A DNA stretch of 64,000 nt from Leucaena leucocephala (Eukaryota; Streptophyta; Magnoliopsida; Fabales; Fabaceae). Positions 1-12,789 of this stretch are shown one piece after another. The notes beneath the pieces are model-generated. The model worked only from the letters and a program-made list of their open reading frames with translations. It was not told the origin of the DNA and ran no database searches. The DNA is taken from the NCBI GenBank assembly GCA_037074615.1, contig CM073518.1, positions 7,626,001-7,690,000 on the forward strand. Direction: 5' to 3'. How positions within the stretch are numbered: position 1 is the stretch's first letter; every line of letters begins with the position of its first letter. The translations under genes were made by a program, and so were the position numbers.

Positions 1-1871
1 ACCCCCATATTTTTTACTCCAAACTGTGGCATGAGAACCCTTGGGGAAACTATGGCAAAATGGAAACTCAAGCCAAGACAAAGAAGAATTCAAGGTCAAA
101 AGTTCAAGCAAGCTAGAGATTAAAGGTAAGCAATCTATCCTAGCTTATTTTCCTTTGATTTGGGAGCTTGAACTTAGGGTTTTCATGGAAGAAAGTTGAG
201 TTTTATCTAAGGTGTATATGCTGTCTAGAATCTTATATGAAAGGAGAAAGAAGAGATTAAAGTTAGAGTTGTAAGATTAAAGCTTAAACAAGCTAGTTAG
301 ATGATTGGTTGTTGAATCAAGTTGATATTCTTAACTTTTCTATGGATGAAATATTTTGGTTTGCACTGTTCATGCATTGTTTATGACAGAAGGAGATGTA
401 ATTTCAATGATCTAATGCTTCCATTGAATTTATATGATGATTTTGTATAGGATTGGATAGGTTTTGAACCTTGGAAGCATTAGAATTGAAAGTTGTAATT
501 CTTGGAATTCTTCTCTATTACTATTCATTTATATGAACAGTGATTAGATTTTCATGATTTTGATGCTTCCAATGGTTTTAAAATGAAAAGTTGTGTGGGA
601 TAAAGTAGAGAAACAAGTATGGGAAGCAATAGAATTAAGATGGGAATTTTTGGAAGAATTATGTATGTTTTGCAAATTCTGTCCAGAACAGTGCATAGTT
701 TCTTGAATATGGTTATTTTGAGTTCATAAATGGATTCAAAAGGCCAAATTGTGTAGGGTAAGGTCAAGACATCAATTGATTCAAAGGCCAAGTCAATTGG
801 TAAAGATTAAAGGAAGTTATGTTAAGTTAAAGTAAGTTTGATATTCAAGAAAGTTAGATAGTAATGAATGGATGATTATATGATGTTAGGATTTGATTGT
901 GGACTCAAAAGAGGCAGCCACACATCAAGGAAAAGTAAGAAGGAAGAAGCGAAGTTAAAGTGGAAAGAAGTAAAGCAATAAGGTAGTAAACTTACCCTAA
1001 ACTTGTATTTATTGAATGTTATGCTTGATTGTGCTATGTCTTTGTTAAATTGTGTGCATATGTGTAGATAATTGAAGCTCTATTTCTATGATTACCTTGG
1101 CCAATTGTATTTCATATGATACATGGAAGAATGCTCATTACACTATGGTAACACTTTCACAAGCAAGCATAAGCAATTACATTAATACATGCATTGTTTG
1201 GTATTATTTGCTACTGAGATTTTCCCAAAAATCTCACCCTATCCATGTAATCCCAATCCCAACAGGTTTATGAATGATGAAATAGGATGAAGAAGCATGA
1301 AGAGGAGTTAGGGATTGGTTAATGTAAATGTTATACGATATTATGGAAAGAATTGTTATTGTAATGTTGCTGTATGACCAATCTAAGCAGTGATGGTCAT
1401 GATGCAATGAAAAATAGTAAATGATAGAATAAATGTATACAATTTTACAGACATTGATTTAACATGCCAAGCTTCGTTTTGACACCAAGAACACCTTATT
1501 TTGATGTCTGTACAAAAATAATCGATTTTTCAAAGATGGGGACCAGAATCTGTTTTCAGATTTTTTGACCAAATGAACAGTAAATTTTAACGAATAAACT
1601 GTATCAATGTGTGAAGCATTTGGTCAGGAAATTATTTTTCTCTTAAAATTCAAGATGTTATCTTTCGAGTAAAATTTGAACCACTTCATTTCGATGTTTC
1701 TAGAATTAATTATGATTTTTCAAAGTTCATCACCTAATCTGGAATACCATATGAACAGTAACTCGCCAAGAGTAAAAATTTCATATTTAGCTAATGGACT
1801 TCAAAGGTCATGTAAGTGGTTCTAAATGCTATCGAATGGTCCCTAAGACGTACGAAAGTAAGGATGTTACA
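1..1871 (+). mobile_element. 3' part of a ~3.1-kb gypsy-type LTR, cut by the window edge
   Basis: About 1.87 kb that aligns along its length with 19613-21484, differing by substitutions and small indels. Both copies end in GGATGTTACA. The complete relative is 3106 bp, so about 1.2 kb lies outside the window. It is noncoding. It could be a solo LTR or the 3' LTR of an element to the left; no primer-binding site follows it. It contains the LTR hairpin at 1216-1235. Confidence 0.8.
1216..1235 (+). repeat. Conserved LTR hairpin, copy 1
   Basis: Perfect 8-bp stem with a CCCA loop (GAGATTTT / AAAATCTC). The equivalent hairpin is found at 20829-20848, 17811-17830 (opposite strand), 32893-32910 and, with a wobble pair, 13823-13841. 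A conserved stretch with CATGTAATCCCAATCCC follows it. Its role is unknown; a folded element in the LTR transcript is an inference. Confidence 0.6.
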
Positions 1872-1883
1872 AGACGAACATCT

Positions 1884-2433
1884 GAATACTATCACATCCT
1901 CCTTTTTCTATGAATATATGCGCATTTGTAAGCCTTTGAAACCAACTTAAGTCCTCTTAAAGTTGGGAAAGTGAATTTTGAAAAAATTTCCTCAAGGGTA
2001 CTATTCATTTGGCAAATATAGATTTCTGACCTAACTTTGAAAATTCATAACTAATTCTAAAAATTTTTTATGAAGGTGATTCAAATTTATAGTTGAAGAT
2101 CTTTCAATGTTCTTTAAAGAAAAAAAATATAAATCTAGAGTTTTACTAGGCCAATCAATATAGTTAATTCGTTAAATATTACTATTCATATGGTCAACTT
2201 CCAGTTTTCTAGATTCTGGGCTTGAACGTTGAAAAATCATATTAAATTGTATACTTAACCAAATTAGGTGATCTTGATGTCCATTTAAATATCGTTGTCT
2301 AGACTATATAACACCACAATATCACATTAAAATTTGTGTAGTAAAATTCTCAAAATATAGTCACATGGTTAATGCCTCATTTAAGGATACATGGCATTGT
2401 TCATAATACCATAATGCAAAGTATGGCATCATA
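1884..2433 (-). mobile_element. Left half of an old minus-strand LTR split by the gypsy element
   Basis: Read on the minus strand, this diverged stretch resembles the 3' region of the other gypsy LTRs (motifs of the CCAAATGAACAGTA type followed by TTAAAGAAC). The matching 5' region lies at 28314-29804, beyond the gypsy insertion. The TCATA duplication at 2429-2433 and 28309-28313 links the halves. The left limit is approximate. Confidence 0.5.
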
Positions 2434-4382
2434 TGTCATATCCCATATTTTAATAGTAGAAGAATAGTATTAACGTTGTTGACATAATATATGAGGTTGA
2501 GTTAAAGTTGGAACATCAATGTAATTTCCAGAAAGTTTCAGGCTAATAGGGGTAATTTTAAAAACTGTTTGAAAATTCCAAAAAAAATCCTAGAAAATAG
2601 GAAATGAGATATTAAGGCCCATTTGAGGTGATAAATTTTGAAAATACCCCTATAATAATTTTTAAGAATTTTTAGATATTTGGCTAAATATAAACTATTT
2701 AGTCATATTTAATTATTTGAGCTATCAGGAGACCTCAAAAATTAAGGAAAGAAAGGGATAATATACTTTGAGAATTATAGGACATTTTACAATTGACTTT
2801 ATTCCCAAAATGGCCCTAGGCAAATTTTAGAGAAATTTAAATGCAAGTTGAGCCAATTTGGGATTTTATTTGGAGAAATTTCAAATAAATATCTATAGGG
2901 GTAGATAAATTCTAAGGAAATTTATAAGATTTACCTAGAATTAATATGAGATAATGTAGTAGACAGAAGTCTTTTATTAACTTAGAAGCTCCACAATTTA
3001 ATTCCTAAGTAAGGTTAGATAATAGGAATTAAATTGATTTTATTTTATTTTTCCATCAATAAAATTATGATGGTAGTAAAGAGAGGCTCAATTGGATGAG
3101 AAAAATGTGAGAAATTTATTATGACATAGATAAAAATTAATTACAGTACTTAGGACACTGGAATTAAAAAATAGAAATTTGTTACGTTATAAAGTACACT
3201 AAAATAATCTAGCCTTTTGATTGGACCAAGTTTGGTGCCATTTGCTTCAATATAAATGATGAGGATTTTGACTTGAGAAATTAATTTAATTTAGGATTAT
3301 TTTTTATAGGTAAAAGTTACATGAAGCCATGGAATTTTGATAAATAAGCTTTGTAATTTGGTGGAAATGGGAGGTTAAGGAACTTTCCCATAGTCTACAA
3401 ATACCACCCTCCCCCTCTCACTGTTGCATATTTTGAAAGCCTAAGGAACTTTTCAAGACAAGGAGAAGCTAGCTATCTGGTAATTAGCTATGATAAAAGG
3501 TTAGTTTATATTTCCAATCTCCTAGTTAATGTTTTAGCTAGTTAAATTGTGATTTAGGTGGTTGAAAAATTGAGATATCCCTATGGATGCATGCTGGCCA
3601 AAATGTTTAAGACATAGGGGATATGATTTTAATGTTAAACCTAGGATAAAGACATAGATTAATGGTTAGTTTAAGAAATATTGCATGAGGATTGTTTAAT
3701 TCTTTTGAATTGAAATTTATCCATACTCTCAACCACTAAGGGAGAGCTGTTATAGGAATTGATTTTATTGATTTTGATGCTTCCAATATGTTTGAAATGA
3801 AAAATGGTATAGATAAACCTAAGAAATAAGTATTAGAAGCATTGAAATCAAAATTTAAAATTTAAAATCTATGAAGAACATGTCTCGGCCTATGGCAGTA
3901 CACAAGGAAGGATTTTGATTTTCATGAATTCAAGCTCATATTTGGATTCTACATGAAAATTTATGTAGGAATGACCTAAGAGAATAATTTTTTTAGTTAG
4001 TGAAATAAAACCCTAAAAATCAAGTTAAAGATTAAGGGTTTAAGAGGTTTATGTTTAAACTATAGTTAATGGGATATTTATTGATGGATATTCTCCCTTT
4101 TGTTATGATGAAATAGGGTTTGATATTTGTAGAGGAAAGGACTAAGCTCAAGGACAAGAATTAATGTGTTAGTGGATCAAGGTATTAAGTTTATTCAACC
4201 TTAATGTTAACATGTCTTGATTGTTATGTATGTGTTCATCATGATTGTTGGTTGAATTAAAAATGGCATATTATGCTACTCTTGTATTGTGATGTCTTGA
4301 CTTGATGCATAAGTGAGTTGGCATGAGATAGAAGTAGTTCCCTAATTGTGGTATAATGCTTAGTTACATAATGATCTTGTAT
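2434..4382 (+). repeat. Gypsy 5' LTR, part 1
   Basis: Starts TGTCATATCCC and aligns with the 3' LTR start at 25987 (TGTCACATCCC) and onward. The CACTA insertion ends this part at 4382; the LTR resumes at 13792. The 5' LTR holds roughly 300 bp around 4210-4382 and 13792-13930 that the 3' LTR lacks, so the 3' LTR has an internal deletion. Confidence 0.85.
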
Positions 4383-4870
4383 CACGGTTGGAAAAAAGTA
4401 TTTCTACACCGGTTGAAAATGGCATTCTACATCGCACATATAACCGGTGTAGAAACGGACCGTGTAAAAAGTGAGATATTTTACATCGGTCATAAGACCG
4501 GTGTAGAATGTATACTTTTTTACACCGGTCTACATTTTAAAGCGGTTCACATTTACATCCGGTGTATTATTTTTTAACATCTACACCGGTCGAATATTGG
4601 GACGGTGTAGATTATTCAAATGTTAACACCGGTTGACTATTGGAACGGTGTAGATTATTCAAATGTATAATTTTTTACACCGGTCTACATTTTAAAGCGG
4701 TTCATATTTACATCCGGTGTATTATTTTTTAACATCTACACTGGTTGAATATTGGGACGGTATAGATTATTCAAATGGTAACACCGGTTGTATATACGTC
4801 TGATGTAGATGTTATTAAATTTATATATATATGTTCTTTCTACACCCCCAGGTATATACCTCCGATGTAG
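4383..4870. repeat. CACTA left terminal and subterminal repeat array
   Basis: About a dozen copies, in both orientations, of a motif around CTACACCGGT or ACCGGTGTAGA, for example at 4404, 4444, 4493, 4533, 4582, 4626 and 4677. A block of roughly 140 bp is repeated (4500-4640 and 4655-4790). In En/Spm elements such arrays bind the element-encoded TNPA protein; that role here is inferred. Confidence 0.8.
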
Positions 4871-5099
4871 ATGTTATTAAATTTATATTTAATTTAATAT
4901 ATTTCGTTGGCCTGAAGCTTCATAAATAAACTGCCCAAATATAATATAGGACTCAATCATCAATCATCATCAGTTCAAGATGCCAGAGACATATATAATT
5001 CAATTGCTCATTATATTATTCATTTAATAAAATTCAATACAAAAATACTACAATTAGAACAGAAAAGTAGAAAAAGGTATTAAGTGAAAGACAAATACT

Positions 5100-7964
5100 A
5101 TAGAGAAGGAAGGAATTGAACAAAAAACTCTGCCCACCGATTACGCAGGTCCTCAATATCTTGGTTAGGAAATGGATCAGGTTGATCAAACATCTGAAAT
5201 ATGAAATCAAAATCAAAGAAATTAAGGCATTACTAATATAGATTAGATATGATTGACAATTAAGAAATATGAAATCATTAAAAATATAATTTTACCTCCT
5301 CAGTTAGGTCAATCCTATTTGCCAAGATAATATTGACCATGTGTCTGACTATGTAGAAGCCGCACAAGTTGCTTTCTTTGGGTTGCCTTCGACTCTGTAA
5401 TGTTAACAAGATAAAAATTATTTCTCATCATCTAAACGGGGAACCTAGCTAACACCTAATATATACTTTTATTACCTTCGATGTGATCCATTCAGGGTCT
5501 CTCACCAAATTAGCGTGCTTAAGGCCCCTTGCAACTGCGAACGTCCTCATAGCCCTATGACCAAAGTTAATAAGTTAGTAACCTATTTATCACAAAGATC
5601 ATTGTGTATAGAAGAGAACTCACGTGTTCATGATCTTCTTGACATCAACCGAGGGCTTGTAATGGAGGGAGCATAAGAAGAAAACTTTATAGCTATGCTT
5701 ACATAGGATGACAAGTTGCCAATGATTGCTGTAGAGATTAGTTAAAAGAGAATGAGTATTATAATTAAGCAAATACAAAACTAGTATATATGAAATAAAA
5801 TGAAATATTATTATTACTCCTGCATATATATGGTGCGAAGAAACAATCAATATCGGTTTCACCGAGCCTCCTTGAAATGTATGCAAGCCTCGAAGATTGA
5901 GAGGTCCCTTTAGCATAAATCTGAAGTGGGCATAGGAATCCGAACTTTTTTTGTTTGCCCTTTGAGGAAACCAACTCAGCTTGCATGTACCTACAGGCAA
6001 TGCATACACGACATTAGTTGTAAGACTTAAACTTTGTTATTACATATATTTATATTTAAATTATACTTACATAAAAAATACTTGGATGCAGCCGGAGGTC
6101 AGTTCTTCCTTGGGAGTGATCAGAGATTTGACGTCCGCATGGTCCAAGAAGGCCAGTGCCCCCATGTCGCCCACAACTAAATCCATAGGCAACACGTCCA
6201 CATGGAACGTTTTGTCATTTTCCAATAGGATTACACGTTGCATGGCATTCAAAGTGGGAGGGGTGGGAAGTTGGCTGGGGGATGAGGCGACGTGATCCGA
6301 AACAAGATGCTTTGGCTACAATATGAAAGTCCCTTTTGCTTTGCTCACTGTCTTCACCTCATCAGTGGGAATTGGGTCAAGAGCATCTCCAATTAGCACG
6401 TCTTCAACTATCACCTTTAATTCATCGTCCTGAATTTGGATGTGGTGAACAGTTGCCCATAGGCTATGGATGGAGCCACGTGCCACTAAGCGTCTAAGAG
6501 GATCCTCCATATATAGATCATAATGTTCTGCATCCTCTGACAGCGGCAAGCAACAGCTCTCCTTAGTGCTTGGACGGGCTGCAATTGAGGGCGGGAGGGG
6601 ATCAGTTGGCTCTTGCTGCCTTGATGTCATCATGGACAATATTTCTTCCTTCATCTTTGCAAACCCCTCTTGTAATCGCGCCTCAATTGAAGCTTCTGCT
6701 TGTGCCCTAGCCTCTATCCAAGCCTCTTCCTTAGCCTCTGCCCTTATGGTGGAGAGCAAGGATTCCAACTCTGCCCTCGGCACCATATGTGGGGAAAGTC
6801 TTTGAGATGATCTAAAGTAATCTCTTATACCCACACCTCTTCCAACTCCCTTGACAAGGCCCCCATGTTCTTGTTTGCCAGTGGCAACAGTCAAGATGTC
6901 ATTCCTATCATCTGACTTGAAGGATCCATGGGACTCTTGTTGTTTAAGATCACTCTATAACACAGAAAGAACAAACATAAGGAAAATGATATGATTATAG
7001 TCTACTAAAACAAAATAATGCAAGTAGTGCTTACAATTTTTTTAGCAATCATGCCAGCATTATCGCTTGTAAATGTTCCGCTCTTTCTTTGGCGAGCATA
7101 CAACCATTTTTCTTTGCGACGTATCAGAGAGGGGGGTTAAGAAGAATACTAGGATCCGACCCAGCCTTTTCTTCTAGCCTCTTCCTCTTGGCCCCCAACA
7201 ACTCTTTTTCTTCCTTCGCATAACCCCCTCGAGACATTATGTGGGGGCAATCATTCTTGCGGGCTAACTCAATCGCTTTTGCCCTTTTTTCCTACACGAC
7301 ATGGAGTAGTTAAAATCAATACATATGATATTCTGATACGTCTCTTGCCAACACATACAAAAGGATACACTCACCATTGCTGCTGGCGTGGTCCGAATCC
7401 TAACAAATTCTTCCCAAGCAGCTTTGTCGATGAATTGATACTTGCTGCATGGAGAAGTTTGAGGATGACCACTTGTGTCCTGTCCATGCACATACTGACG
7501 AGCTAGTTGGGTCTTGAATGCCCTCCAACGCTCAGCCCAATAGGACAACATCTTCTTCTTCAAGAACTCATTGTTGGGAACATCGTAAGTGAGCTGCAAT
7601 GTTTGCCATTGAAAGCATAGTAATCAACAAACAGTTGTGTATTTCGTATTGCTCTGCATGCAATATTAGATAGTTCCTATACCCGGATAGTGTCCCAAAT
7701 TTGATTCTTCACGTGATCATCCATAGCATCCCAAGTCAAATAGGTGATGCTAGGCTTGTTGCGTGCTAGGAGGCTGACAAAACTTACGTACTATGCCCTG
7801 TGTTCACCAGTTGGGTTCCAGTTTCTGTCAAACTCTATCGGAAGCAGTTTCCCCTCTATCCTGTCCTTCGTAATGTCTTTCAAACGAGTCGCACTTCTGC
7901 CCTTCCTTTGCGTAGTGGCGGTTGGAGCATCGCTAGCCTCAATCTGAGTAACTCTATCCCCCAT
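5100..7964 (-). pseudogene. Transposase_24 / Ulp1-like (C48) cysteine protease gene of the CACTA element, decayed
   Basis: A multi-exon minus-strand gene. The N-terminal part (7964-7694, starting MGDRVTQIEASD) has TRLKDITKDRIEGK and LTWDAMDDHVKNQIW, as in plant Transposase_24 proteins. The next exon (~7595-7378) continues with LSYWAERWRAFK and AAWEEFVRIR, and a further one (~7288-7080) has CPHIMSRGGYAKEE. After an alanine/glutamate-rich segment (6316-6894) comes a C48 protease domain: HWQLVILC with its His near 5720, RTFAVARGLKHANLV (5490-5560), the putative catalytic Cys in ESNLCGFYIVRHM (codon 5362-5364), and a C-terminal exon ending near 5100 with NRWAEFFVQFL. Donors such as TCGAAG/GTAATA are intact. 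A TAG after GEHRA and a frameshift near 7120 break it. The position often Asp in C48 enzymes reads Cys (FLCSLH). Fusions of this type are known in plant CACTA elements. Confidence 0.75.
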
Positions 7965-8305
7965 ATTCCTATGTACGCAATAACAACATCAAAAATATTG
8001 AAAATAGACTTAACCCTTTTTCCTTCAACCCGTCAGAGTACACAAAACTTGTTCCTTTAGCAGTTATGAATTGAAAGATGTGCAAGCATTTATCAGGAAA
8101 AATAGAAAACCTAGATTAAATAAACATATATAAAAACGGCAAAGCACGTACACAAGGGAAAATAAGTGCAGAGAACACGTACACGAAATAGCAGAACGAG
8201 AGAGACAACAGAGAAGAACGACTAAGCACGGAGAAGCCTCGCGAAAACCACAGAGCACGACGAGCGGAGATATGACAGAGTTCATGAGAAATGAGAATGA
8301 TGGTC

Positions 8306-8313
8306 GCGCCAAG
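8306..8313 (-). promoter_or_regulatory. E2F-like octamer upstream of the Transposase_24/Ulp1 module
   Basis: Minus-strand CTTGGCGC matches the E2F/DP consensus TTTSSCGC at 7 of 8 positions. It lies about 340 bp upstream of the proposed start at 7964. Comparable octamers precede the other three modules. Confidence 0.3.
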
Positions 8314-8334
8314 GGGCGGGCTTAAAAAATAAAT

Positions 8335-8575
8335 ATAAATATTTTACACTGGATATAAATTATTCTAACCCGGACAACAACATAACCGATGTAAAATTGA
8401 TACATTTTACACCGGATAAAGTATAAAACCGGTGTAAAAAATAACATCGTCTAAAATATAACACTGGATAAAGTATAAACCGGTGTAAAATTGAACTATA
8501 ATTTATTTAACAAATTGTCAGTAGTAGACTTTTTACACCGGATAGCACTTAAGACCGGTTTTAATGTTGTAGTTA
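8335..8575. repeat. Internal subterminal-type array between CACTA modules
   Basis: Repeats such as TTTTACACCGGATAAAGTAT and AAACCGGTGTAAAATTG, like those at the element ends, sit in the middle of the element between the Ulp1 gene and the transposase gene. This is the putative promoter side of the Ulp1 module. Confidence 0.75.
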
Positions 8576-8746
8576 TTTTTTTAAACTCCATCATCATATA
8601 TATCATCCCATCCTTGGCGTCATAACATTCTTATCAGAACAAGAATCTGTCTCTGTTATTATTACATCAAAATCATATACGCAATCATAACAAGAAACTT
8701 AATATTGCATGTTTAGACTATATCAAAAACAAGAAACACATAGAAA

Positions 8747-11700
8747 TTAATCAGAATCCACTTCTTCATTTAATTGTGGTAAACCTACTAAAAAAGAAGG
8801 GATCTCATAAAAAGAATCATCATTGTCAACAATCTTTTTTCCTTGGAGCGCGACAGACCATCTTTCATTTTGAGGATCAGTGATATAGAACACTTGCTTT
8901 GCTTGGTCTGCCATAATAAAAGGCTCATCCCCAAAACTTGTATTATTCAAATCCACCAGTGTAAATCCTAACTGATCAACCATAACACCGTTGTTTACAT
9001 TAGCCCACTTGCATTTGAACACAAGAACTTTGAATTTGGAGTAGTCCACCTCCCAAATCTCTTCAACAATGCCATAATATGGGATGGCTGCTAATTTAGG
9101 ATTGTTGTCTTTTGAACTAGAGAAATGCATAGCTTCAGCCACTAACATAACACCACTATTTTGCACGCTACTTCTATCATCTAGGAACTTTGTATAAAAG
9201 GAATACCCGTTGATATCAAATGAATTCCAATAGATCACATTATGTTCAGGACCACATGCCAACCATCTAACTGTATCAGAAACACAATCCTCATTTTCAA
9301 CCTCCAGTTTGAACCAATGTGCAAAAGATTTGTTGTGTTCTCTAATCAACCTTTGCTCTGTCATCCTATTATTTTTTTTCAGACAAGCTCTTTATGAACA
9401 TCAATATAGTCTTGAACTTCATCAATGTTATTCAAGATGTGTAAGTGTATTTGCTATAATTCATTACGATCAACACTCATCATCGATATTTCGTGTTGAC
9501 CCCCTGTTTGGCACGGGGTTTAGGGAGACCAGTAAGTCTTACTGTAGACAGGTATTGTTGACAAAAATCTATAGCTTCTTCAGCAACATATTTTTGAATA
9601 ATGGATGCTTCGGGCCGATTTGGATTCTTCATATACCCTTTAAGGATTTTCATGTATCTTTCAAATAGGTACATCCATCGTAAGTATACAGGGCCATACA
9701 TTTTTATCTCTCGCACTAGATGAACGATGAGGTGTACCATGATGTCAAAAAAGGCATGAAGAAACTGTTTTTCAAGCTGGCACAAAATAACATAACCCTC
9801 GTGGTCCAATTCCTCCAACTTTTCAGTCTCAAAGACTTTGCCACATATAGCATTTAAGAAGAAGCAAAGTCGGGTTACAATGTGTCTCAAATCATCTTGA
9901 AGGATTCCTCGAACAGCCACTAGGAGTAATTGTTGCATCAATACATGACAATCATGAGACTTTTGGCCTACTAATTTCAAATCTTTCATGGATACAATCC
10001 TCTTAAGATTAGATGAGTACCCAGAGGGAACTTTGATTCCTTGCAAACACTCATAAATACTTCTTCTCTCAGCCTTGGACAAAATGTTAGTCTCTTCAAC
10101 ATGATAGCTCCCCTCACCATCTGGCCTCGGATGTAAATCCTCTCGTATTCCTATTTCTTTCAAATCCAATCTTACCTTCAAACCGTCTTTGGAACTACCA
10201 TGTGTGTTGAGAAGTGTTCCAACAATGTTGTCACACATATTTTTCTCCACATGCATCATATCAAGACAGTGCCTTACATGAAGATGTCGCCAATACGGAA
10301 GCTCAAAGAACACAGATCTTTTTTTCCATATATTTTTCTCACTTTTCTTGGTAATCTTACCGAAAGTGAAATTGATATCTTTCACCTTTTCATAAACTTG
10401 TTCGCCAGTCAATGGCTTTGGAGCATTTTCAAATTCTTGGCCGCCATAAAATTTCTTCTTTAGTCGACGGTATAGGTGGGCTTGTCTTAGAAATCTCCTA
10501 TAACCTAGGTAGACTGTCTTTCTTCCATGACAAAATTGATAGTAGCAAGTCCCTTCCTCACAAATCGGACATGCTTTATGGCCCTTAACACTATACCCTG
10601 ACAAATTTCCGTATGCAGGAAAGTCATTAATTGTACAAAAGATCATGGCCCGCATATTGAAGACCTCCTTCTTAACCGCATCAAAAACATCCACACCTTC
10701 CCATAGCTTCTTCAAATCTTCGATCAAGGGTGTTAGGTAAACGTCTATGTCATTTCTCGGTTGTTTTGGTCCTGAGATCAGCATAGACAATATTACATAC
10801 TTCTGTTTCATACACAACAAGGGAGATAGGTTGTAAATCACCAGAAGGAAGGGCCATGAACTATGTATACTACTAAGGCTACTATAAGGGTTTATTCCAT
10901 CCGTACTAAGTCCAAGCCTTAGGTTTCGTGGTTCATTGCCGAATTCGGAAAATAAGTCATCAATCTTCTTCCATTGTAAAGAGTCAGCAGGATGACAAAT
11001 ATTTCCATCATTAATCCTTTCATTTGCATGCCATAACATTTTCTTTGCATCATCTTCATTAGAAAAAAGTCGCTTAAACCTTGGTACAATTGGAAGATAC
11101 CATAACAACTTGGCAGAAGAGTTGTTTGATTTGTACCTTGGTGTCTTACATATTGGACACTTCTCCTAATCTTCAAACTCTTTCCTGTACAATATGCAAT
11201 CATTTGGGCATGCATGAATCTTTCTATACTGCATGCCTAAAGGACCTATTATTTTCTTCGCATCATAGTAGCGTTTGGGTAACGCATTTTCTTCAGGAAA
11301 CATGTCCTATAACAACTCAAGAAATTATGAAAAACCACTGTCACTCCACCCATGCCGAGCTTTCACACTTACCAATCTCAATACCGTATTCAACAGGTTG
11401 TATTTTTTGCACCCTGGGTATAGAGGCTTTTCTGCATCATTGCACATATTACCATATACATGTGACCGCATAAAAGCATCTTCTCCAACATTACGAATCA
11501 TTTCCTCTACTCGATCATCAGTATCCATGTTATCGTCAAAGGTCGGTTCCACCTGTTCACCATGCCATACCCATACCGTGTAACTCTTGCAAAACCCCTC
11601 ACAAATTAGATGAGTGTAAATATAAGTAGGACTTTGTTTCCTCCCATTCAAACAACTCACACAAGGACAATAAAATCTTCCATTGTCATCATCACCATTT

Positions 11701-11783
11701 TGTTTAGCAAAATCCAAAAACTTCTTTACCCCCTCAGCATACTCAACACTTGTTCGTTTAGCATTTATCCAACTGCGATCCAT
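8747..11783 (-). pseudogene. CACTA TNPD-like transposase, interrupted by stops
   Basis: Minus strand, start MDRSWINAKR at 11783. Domains in order: Transpos_assoc (11783-11325, CPCVSCLNG and THLICEGFCKSYTVWVWHGE); a segment 11325-11108 with KIHACPNDCILYR; Transposase_21 (11108 to ~10200, LRLGLSTDGINPYSS and CHGRKTVYLGYRRFL); DUF4218 (~9900-9480, HLIVHLVREIKMYGPV and RWMYLFERYMKILKGYMKN); and DUF4216 (9364-8747, SFYTKFLDDRSSVQNSGVML, FVFKCKWANVNNG-like and PFIMADQAKQVFYI). Cys and His clusters typical of the family are visible. Three in-frame stops lie between 11325 and 11150, and a stop plus frameshift near 9380 separates DUF4216. Family members are one long spliced protein, so the separate open frames are pieces of one gene. 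A subterminal-type array and an E2F-like octamer lie upstream. Confidence 0.88.
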
Positions 11784-11924
11784 ATTTATGGAAGACTAAG
11801 AAACTAGAAAAATAGAAAACAAGAAACCATTATGTTGCAGCTAATGTGAAGAGAATAAATTTTTAGTTCTGGAGAGGAGTTCAAAACAAAACTCACCGTC
11901 TGTGAAGCGCCGAGAAGACTTAAC

Positions 11925-11932
11925 GCGCGAAC
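11925..11932 (-). promoter_or_regulatory. E2F-like octamer upstream of the TNPD module
   Basis: Minus-strand GTTCGCGC matches TTTSSCGC at 7 of 8 positions, 142 bp upstream of the ATG at 11783. Confidence 0.3.
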
Positions 11933-12029
11933 CAGGGAAAAATGAGAGATGGAAGGTGCAAGAAATGTACCAAATAAAAGAGTTTCGTAAAAAAAATAAA
12001 AAAAAGTTTATTTTGTAAGAAAATATACA

Positions 12030-12130
12030 CCAGACAAAATGTTACACCGGTGTAGATATATATAAGAGTTGTAAAGAGTATATTTTACACTGGCCACTAT
12101 ATATAAATCGGTGTAAAATATATCATTTTT
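12030..12130. repeat. Internal subterminal-type array upstream of TNPD
   Basis: Contains TTACACCGGTGTAGATAT, TTTTACACTGG and AAATCGGTGTAAAAT, the same motif family as the element ends. It separates the transposase gene from the small coiled-coil gene. Confidence 0.7.
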
Positions 12131-12212
12131 TAAGTGATAGACCCTACTATGTCATCAACTTTTACACAAAAAAATATATATCATAATATATAAAAGTTGC
12201 AATAATCTTTCA

Positions 12213-12539
12213 CTACTCATCAGACTCGGAGTTTTGGGAGTCATCACATTGGGTGAGATCAACAGGATTAAAGAAGCTATCACGGGGTTGATGGCGGCAA
12301 ACTTCTGAGCGGAAATCTCTGAAACTTGCTTTTAGTCTGTCGACTTTCCAATTCAGTTCTTCCACGGAGTCCTCCAGCCCATTAAAGCGCAGTATGAGTT
12401 TCTCAAGGCGCTCCATCAGAGTCACAACCAGGGGAGGAGGAGAAGGAACAGAAGGGTGAGGATCAGGATGTTTGTCTTCAAAGTCATCTCTATTTCTTTT
12501 ATGGGGCGGAGAATGAGGCGTGCATGAGGAAAAGGCCAT
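12213..12539 (-). CDS. Small coiled-coil protein, CACTA module copy A (intact)
   Basis: Open frame of 108 codons from ATG at 12539 to a stop at 12213. I do not recognise a family. The N-terminus (about residues 1-38) is rich in Ser, Pro and His (SPPHKRNRDD). A probable coiled coil follows at about residues 40-80 (RLEKLILRFNGLEDSVEELN then KVDRL), with FRSEV after it, and the tail is acidic and Ser-rich (DSQNSESDE). A second, broken copy lies at 13102-13434 with the same layout and shared residues (SPPHK, FN.LE.SVEEL, FRSEV, DSQN). Nothing suggests catalysis; a coiled coil with an acidic tail would suit a protein-interaction or DNA-binding accessory role, which is inference. Retention of an open frame while its neighbours are broken is notable but could be chance in so short a gene. 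Confidence 0.6.
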   Translation of the reverse strand: MAFSSCTPHSPPHKRNRDDFEDKHPDPHPSVPSPPPLVVTLMERLEKLILRFNGLEDSVEELNWKVDRLKASFRDFRSEVCRHQPRDSFFNPVDLTQCDDSQNSESDE

Positions 12540-12747
12540 TGGAGGAGTCAGATAGATGAAAATAAAATAAAATAGAGATAAAGTGATGAGACGAAATATA
12601 CAGATCGATCATTGGAATGGTATACATATATATATGGTTCATGATCAATAAGAATATAGAAGAATGCAATTGGCATTCTATCATAATGACTACAAATGTT
12701 GGAAACCGAAGAAGTGAAATGAACGGTCTGAAGAATAAAGAAAGCGC

Positions 12748-12755
12748 GCGGGAAA
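12748..12755 (-). promoter_or_regulatory. E2F-like octamer upstream of coiled-coil gene A
   Basis: Minus-strand TTTCCCGC is an exact match to TTTSSCGC, 209 bp upstream of the ATG at 12539. Confidence 0.35.
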
Positions 12756-12789
12756 GCATAGACAGGAAACTGAAGAGGCAGAAGCTAAT

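Noticed and set aside
6566..6805. Plus-strand open frame in the CACTA element
   Set aside because: Antisense shadow of the transposon gene on the minus strand.
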